Translations under genes and position numbers: made by a program
Shown here: piece by piece, positions 59,250 through 64,000 of the stretch
Layout: the number at the start of each line of letters is the position of its first letter
Position numbering within the stretch: position 1 is the stretch's first letter
Assembly (NCBI RefSeq): GCF_037893015.1
Contig: NC_133658.1
Coordinates: 17,294,268-17,358,267, forward strand
Direction: 5' to 3'
Length of the DNA: 64,000 nt
Source: Macrotis lagotis
Taxonomy: Eukaryota > Chordata > Mammalia > Peramelemorphia > Peramelidae
The notes under the pieces: model-generated
What the model was told of the DNA's origin: nothing
The model's input: the letters and a program-made list of their open reading frames with translations, nothing else
Database searches by the model: none

Positions 59250-59530
59250 CATAGCATTTTATGGGACTGTGGCATTTATTTTTACTATCTCGTAGGCCGT
59301 TAAACAGCCCTGTGATGGCTCCGCGTCACTTAAAATACGTGTTACTTCCGAAATGCAGCACGTCTGCCCACGGAAACATACATACCAAAGTGTATTGTAA
59401 ACTGGCGAGTTTCTCGTTTTAAGAGAACACATTTTATTGTAAACAGATGCGTTTGTTTCGCTTGTTTATCAGAGCGTTTTTGTTTTGAAAATATTGTTCC
59501 CTTGAAGAAGCAGCCTGGCTTTCTCCATCC
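59250..59530. promoter_or_regulatory. Possible intronic enhancer in intron 6
   Basis: Repeat-free block that keeps CpGs (GGCTCCGCGTCACTTAAAAT, AGATGCGTTTGTTTCGC) in an otherwise CpG-poor, repeat-rich intron. It holds a forkhead-type TGTAAACA (about 59,438) and other AT-rich homeobox-type strings. Confidence 0.4.
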
Positions 59531-59651
59531 TCTTTGTCTTTGGGGGTGGGCCTGGTGTGCGCTTGTGTGTCGATAGAAGAGAACAGAGAGTGATTTTGAA
59601 TTCTTTCTGCAGTATCATCTAGGGGCAGTCAAGATGAATTGTGAGGCTAGA

Positions 59652-59852
59652 AGGGCGGAGTGGCATCTCGGAAAGGGCCCTGGCCCCTGAGTTGGAAGTC
59701 CAACTCTGCTGTTGGTTCTCCAGTTGTGTGCTATTGGACCAATTCCTTCCTCTTTCTGAGCTTCACTTTCCTCCTGGGTAAAATGCACTGCTTGGATGTG
59801 ATGCTTTCTGAGGTCCTTTCCAGTATGGTATCAATAATTTTATGATCTCAAC
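59652..59852 (+). mobile_element. MIR SINE
   Basis: GAGTGGCATCTCGGAAAGGG, TTCACTTTCCTCCTGGGTAA and TGAGGTCCTTTCCAGTATGG are in order. Confidence 0.65.
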
Positions 59853-59864
59853 TAGCTCTAAATC

Positions 59865-60065
59865 TATCACAGAATCACAGAAGGTCAGAGGCAGAAGGGT
59901 GAATAGGGACCATCCAGGGCTACTCAGGTTGGAGGAATGATTCCCTTGACAATATCCTTGGCAAGTGGTCATCGAGGCTTTGATGAAACACCTCAAATAA
60001 GGCCTCTGTTCCAGGAGGCGCCGTGGCCACTGCTGCTGTGGGAAGGCCGATCCACTCCCCCACCA
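59865..60065 (-). mobile_element. CR1/L3-like LINE remnant
   Basis: CACAGAATCACAGAAGGTCA and CTGTGGGAAGGCCGATCCAC follow reverse CR1/L3 order, by memory. Confidence 0.4.
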
Positions 60066-60344
60066 GTATAAGATGATAAAAATTATGTTAGACCCTCCAC
60101 TGAGGAGCCAGAGGACTACTTCCCTCTTTGCTGTTGTTTACAAATTTTTCTTTTCCTCTAGTCCACTAAGAACTCTTTATCCTTTCCAGTCAGGGCAGGG
60201 TCATTAGCAGTTGTGATTGGCCTATCTTATCTGATATCTTTTCTGATACTGTCCCAGTTCTTTGACATGTTTCCCATTAAGGAGCAGGGTCCTGAAACAT
60301 CTCTTCACATTATATAAATTCTCAGAGCTTTGATTACAGTTAAG

Positions 60345-60430
60345 ATTTTATATATATATATATCAATTATAATATATATATATACATATATATATTATAA
60401 TTGATATATTATATATTATAATATATACAC
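60345..60430. repeat. AT-rich block with perfect 24-bp inverted repeat
   Basis: The arms 60358-60381 and 60386-60409 are exact reverse complements around the 4-base spacer ATAC. Each arm contains the asymmetric core ATCAATTATAAT, so the palindrome is not merely TA dinucleotides. Confidence 0.93.
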
Positions 60431-60601
60431 CTATACATTTATTTATTATTATACACACAGGTACACATAAACAGATATGAATGATTATATGTTAATATAA
60501 CAATGAGATGCATGTATTATGTATCATATTTATGGTTATGTGTTAAGATTTCTTTTCAGTAGCTTTTAGACAGATGAAAGGAAAGTCACATTCTGTAGAG
60601 A

Positions 60602-60785
60602 AGGGAAGTCTGACTCTGGAATCATTATGCCTGGATTCCAATCTCATCTCTGGCATTTACTACTGGTGGAGTCTCCGGCAAGTCACCAAGAGTCTTTCTG
60701 AATCTGAGTTTTCTCATCTGTATCCCAAGGGGTCTGAACCAGAGGAGGATTGAATGAGATGATGCTTATAACCTTAAAACATTTT
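60602..60785 (+). mobile_element. MIR SINE
   Basis: GCCTGGATTCCAATCTCATC, GAGTTTTCTCATCTGTATCC and GGATTGAATGAGATGATGCT are in order. Confidence 0.7.
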
Positions 60786-60896
60786 AAATCATCATCATCA
60801 TCATCATGTACCCTCTCTGGTCCTTTCCAGTCTTAGTTCTATGACCCTGGAATAATCATACTTACTTATGTAAGAAGCACAAGTCTAAGAGGAACA

Positions 60897-61145
60897 GGAG
60901 AAAAATTGTGTAAAGTATAAGGGGACTGCATTTGGAATCGGGTAACCTGGGTTTGAATCTTAGCTCTGGTGCCTAGGTGGCCTGGATGAAACCATATGTC
61001 TACCAAACACTTTCCAAACTTTGCAGTGTTCTAGAAATAGGAGCTATTAGTTAAAGTTCTTCCCTTCCACTGTAACATGAGAGGGTTGAACTGGATGGAT
61101 TTCCAAGGTTCCCTCCTGCAGTTGAAGGTCCTATGATCCCTTGAT
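60897..61145 (+). mobile_element. MIR SINE remnant
   Basis: TAACCTGGGTTTGAATCTTA and GGGTTGAACTGGATGGATTT are MIR-like head and tail parts. Confidence 0.5.
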
Positions 61146-61324
61146 GCTGAATCACAGCAGCATCTTGTTTCTAAAAAAGAGTATATTATAGAGGTTAAAA
61201 AAACCCTATAAAAAGTCATCACCATGGGCTTATTAATGTTTTGAATAAAGTCCAAAGTTCCTGGCTGAGCAAAATCGTCTCACTGCAGTCTTCATCCTGG
61301 ACTCTGCCACTGATTAGAAGTCTG

Positions 61325-61328
<4 letters not shown>

Positions 61329-61372
<44 letters not shown>
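61329..61372. repeat. (TG)n microsatellite
   Basis: Pure TG run. Confidence 0.97.
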
Positions 61373-61376
<4 letters not shown>

Positions 61377-61509
61377 AAAAGATTTGGACTGATTTACATT
61401 TGTGGTTTCTGATAGAAGCAGGAAGGCTGCCCTGTTTATGATATATTGCTTTTCTTCTGCCCTGCTTCCCTCTGTTTATTCCCAACTGGAAGCTTCTTTT
61501 AAGAGGAAA

Positions 61510-61640
61510 GCCCAGCTGAGTGGATTGAGGGACCTAGTTGGACACTTGGCTTGGCCAGTTACTGTGTATGAGACCTTGGTTAGGCCACTTAGCTTTTCTG
61601 GATTTTAGGAACCTCCTTTGTAAAAGCAGAGAAGCCAGAT
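61510..61640 (+). mobile_element. MIR SINE remnant
   Basis: GAGACCTTGGTTAGGCCACT and CCTCCTTTGTAAAAGCAGAG are a decayed MIR. Confidence 0.5.
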
Positions 61641-61994
61641 CTAGGGGCTCATTCACACCTTGGAAACTGGCAATAAATCAGGGCTTGAGGTATTGTTTTC
61701 TTGATTTTCCAGTGATGGATTGTCAAAGTGATAGAGAAAAGTTAAGGAAGGAATTTGAACTTGAAAATGTGTCCTAGGTGGGTGGGTGTTTTTCCAGAAA
61801 ATTCTTTGTTATACACTTATTAGTGCACCTTTGGCTTAGAGCACTAAAGTCCTTTAGGATCCTAATAATTCCTAAACTTCCAAGGACCCTTTCTTTGCAT
61901 TTGAAATTTCAAATGATAATTCTACTATAATGGAGGCAATCTCCACATGGCATGGGGGGAGGAATACTGAAGTAAAAGAGACCGAGGATTGCTT

Positions 61995-62340
61995 CTCTTT
62001 GCTCTGATCTAGAATCAGAAGACCTGTTTCTGAACCCTCTTTTGGATACCTGTTAGCCATGTGACCTTGCCTCAGTCATTTTACTGCTCTGGGCCTCACT
62101 TCCCTTGTCTTTATGCATAGAGGCTCAGTTAGTTGACCTCTCAGATTCTTTCCAGCTTTAAAATCAGGATCCTAGGATCTCAAATGCAGATTGGGTGTGG
62201 GGCCAAACACTTAGTTTCAAGGCAATTTCCCTGATGTCAAGATAAGACTGTTAGTTTCTTTGGGCCTCAGTTTCCTTCTCTTGCAAAATAAGGAAATTGG
62301 ACTAGATAGACTGAATAACTTCTAATTATAGATTTGTAAT
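61995..62340 (+). mobile_element. Two MIR SINE remnants
   Basis: CCATGTGACCTTGCCTCAGT belongs to the first (to about 62,172). GGGCCTCAGTTTCCTTCTCT belongs to the second (about 62,250-62,340). Confidence 0.6.
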
Positions 62341-62343
62341 GCT

Positions 62344-62592
62344 TGGAGGCAGCCAGGTGGTACAGTACGTAGAAGATGAATCTGAGAGTCAAGAAGACCT
62401 GAGTTCAAATCCTGCCTCAGACACTAGCTGAGGACCTCAGGCAAGTCACTGGACCTGTCTACCTTAGTTTCTTCATCTGTAAATTGGAGATACAATAGTT
62501 CATATTATAGTCCTCACAGAGTTGTGAGGATTCAATGAGAACATATATAAAAGGGCTATCTATCATTGTGATTATGAAGGCTCTGTAAGGGA
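62344..62592 (+). mobile_element. MIR-type CORE-SINE, nearly full length
   Basis: TGGAGGCAGCCAGGTGGTAC, GAGTTCAAATCCTGCCTCAG, TTAGTTTCTTCATCTGTAAA and GAGTTGTGAGGATTCAATGA are in order, from tRNA-like head through core to 3' part. Confidence 0.75.
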
Positions 62593-62689
62593 GGTATTCT
62601 GAGTACTGTTCTCTCAATTTTACATAGTAAGACAGAGAAAAAACTGAGAAAACTGAGTATGATGTGCATTCAATGATGTGCAATTTCCA

Positions 62690-62805
62690 TTCTCCGTGAC
62701 CCTAGAGAGTCACGTTATTTTATGGAACCTCAGTTTCCTCCCCATTTAATAGGAAAAGATCAGACTAGACATCATCCTTCCAGCTCTAAATTTAGAATGT
62801 TAGCA
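62690..62805 (+). mobile_element. MIR SINE 3' part
   Basis: AACCTCAGTTTCCTCCCCAT and CATCATCCTTCCAGCTCTAA are MIR 3' strings. Confidence 0.55.
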
Positions 62806-63255
62806 AAGACTTGGACTCAAGGGTCTGCTTCCATTGATTGGTCCAGGCATAGGATTTCCCTGAACTTATCTAGGACTCTCAGGAAGCCTCAAGCTGCCTT
62901 CCCCTGAGTGCTGGTCCTTCACCCTCCAGCCTGATGGACCCCTCTCCCCATCCTCCCCCTCCTCAGCTCCTACATCTGCTCTCCCTGCCGTTGCTGGAAC
63001 CAGGGTGTTCTCCCCTGTACCTTCTCCTGCCATCTGGCACACCCCCTTTCTGCGGCTCTCTGCCTCATCAACTCCCCAGCTCCAACGAAACATATGTTTC
63101 ATTCCTCTTTTCCCTGATCTATCTGTGCATTTCCTCTTCCAGATTTAACACTTTGCATTGGAGGCTGGAGATATTTGAGGGGTGGGGGAGTGAGTGAGGA
63201 GGCTGTGGGAGGAGAGCCTTGGCCCACCTGTCATGTTGCCTCCTGCTTGTGAGAC
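62806..63255. other. Unique intronic sequence
   Basis: Pyrimidine-rich with short frames on both strands. No exon was recognised. Confidence 0.4.
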
Positions 63256-63262
63256 AATTCTA

Positions 63263-63560
63263 GTGCAGAACTAGGTTTGGAGATAGAAGTCCTGGGTTCA
63301 AGTCTTGGCTTTGCCACTTGGTTGACCCTGGAATCTTAGGCAAGTTCCTAAGTTGCCGTATCATTTGCAGAGATTCTGGTGACGGAAAGAAGACCAGCTT
63401 TGGAGCAGGGAGGGCCTGGCTTCCATAAAGCACTTCCATTTGCTTCCTGGGTGACTTTGGGCCAATCACTTCCCTATTTCCTTCATCGATGTAGTGAGGG
63501 GATTGGTGCTAGATGGCCTCTTGGGTCCTTCTCAGGGTAAATCTCTCATCCTATGAAGTA
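63263..63560 (+). mobile_element. Two MIR SINE remnants
   Basis: GTCCTGGGTTCAAGTCTTGG with GAATCTTAGGCAAGTTCCTA (to about 63,360), then GTGACTTTGGGCCAATCACT (to about 63,560). Confidence 0.6.
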
Positions 63561-63629
63561 CCAAATCTGTAAACTTTTGCTTAGTATGGAACTTCCTTCT
63601 GCCTGTAGCAATGACAGCCCATCTATGAC

Positions 63630-63770
63630 TTAGCAGATGAGTCCTGAGGCACAGAGAGGACAAATGACTTACCCAGGAGTGCACATTTAAGAAAGAACAG
63701 AAAGATTTGAACAGAGGATTTCCTGACTCCAAGCTGCACATTCAATGCACTATAGTACCCTGCCTGTACC
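63630..63770 (-). mobile_element. MIR SINE remnant
   Basis: CACAGAGAGGACAAATGACT and GGATTTCCTGACTCCAAGCT are reverse MIR. Confidence 0.55.
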
Positions 63771-63824
63771 CTCTAGTATAGTAAGGCTTAAAATAATCCC
63801 CAATCTTGTTCTGTTGGTTAAAAG

Positions 63825-64000
63825 AGTACAGTATCGGGGGAAATGCCTTAACTTTTCTAAAGTCGGGAATCTTGAATTCAAGTCCTGGTTTCAATTTCCA
63901 GTGGCAAGCCAGTTCTATCCCTGAGTCTCAGTAAATTGGGATCATAACCCTTGCATTATTTTCCCCAAAGGCATGTTGAGAAGAATGCATGAAGTAGGAA
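63825..64000 (+). mobile_element. MIR SINE, runs to window edge
   Basis: TTGAATTCAAGTCCTGGTTT and CCCTGAGTCTCAGTAAATTG are a decayed MIR core. Confidence 0.5.

Larger units (their letters stand above)
53991..64000 (+). other. EBF2: EBF2 intron 6 (start; continues beyond window)
   Basis: The intron begins GTAGGG. It contains L1-derived sequence (56.4-58.4 kb), many MIRs, and one repeat-free CpG-containing block at 59.25-59.53 kb. No further EBF2 exon was seen before the window ends. Confidence 0.8.

Noticed and set aside
53991..64000. EBF2 exon 7 within intron 6 region
   Set aside because: The expected continuation (FFLKFFLKCNQNC) was not found by eye on the + strand, and no conserved block with suitable splice sites was seen.

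Overview
The window is vertebrate genomic DNA, almost certainly marsupial and perhaps Australian. It carries many copies of a tRNA-derived SINE of the marsupial CORE-SINE/WSINE1 type, SINEs with an RTE-type tail (MAR1-like), ancient MIR and L2 repeats, an RTE/BovB-like LINE and many long microsatellites. I assigned repeat families from remembered consensus sequences. The only protein-coding gene I can support is the 5' part of EBF2 (early B-cell factor 2, COE/Olf-1 family transcription factor) on the + strand.

Layout. Positions 1-26,500 are intergenic: old repeats, nine of the eleven WSINE1-like copies, tailed SINEs, and large pyrimidine-rich tracts at 8.9-9.2, 14.8-15.1 and 17.9-18.8 kb. A CpG-rich segment at about 27.0-28.0 kb lies 9 kb upstream of EBF2, and a weaker one at 29.6-30.1 kb. 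From about 36 kb the sequence is a strong CpG island that contains the inferred EBF2 promoter, 5' UTR and exon 1 (start codon 37,286). Exons 2-5 lie between 40.9 and 43.5 kb. Exon 6 is at 53.9 kb after a 10.4-kb intron. Intron 6 runs off the right edge. About 10 kb around the promoter and first five exons (about 36.0-45.8 kb) has almost no interspersed repeats, and no WSINE1-like copy occurs after 29.5 kb.

The six exons join in frame into residues 1-183 plus two bases of codon 184. They cover the N-terminus and much of the COE DNA-binding domain, including the zinc knuckle H156-x3-C160-x2-C163-x5-C169, which intron 5 splits. All visible splice sites are GT-AG. The start codon is fixed by an in-frame TAA directly before it, and its Kozak context is poor.

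I found no novel defence, mobile or metabolic system. The notable content is regulatory and evolutionary: possible enhancers in introns 5 and 6 and upstream, possible EBF-type sites at the gene's own locus, a cluster of G/C homopolymers in intron 5, a 3-copy minisatellite, a perfect AT palindrome, and datable SINE insertions with target-site duplications, including two SINEs at one target sequence. Long open frames in the CpG island and in purine/pyrimidine tracts are composition artefacts.
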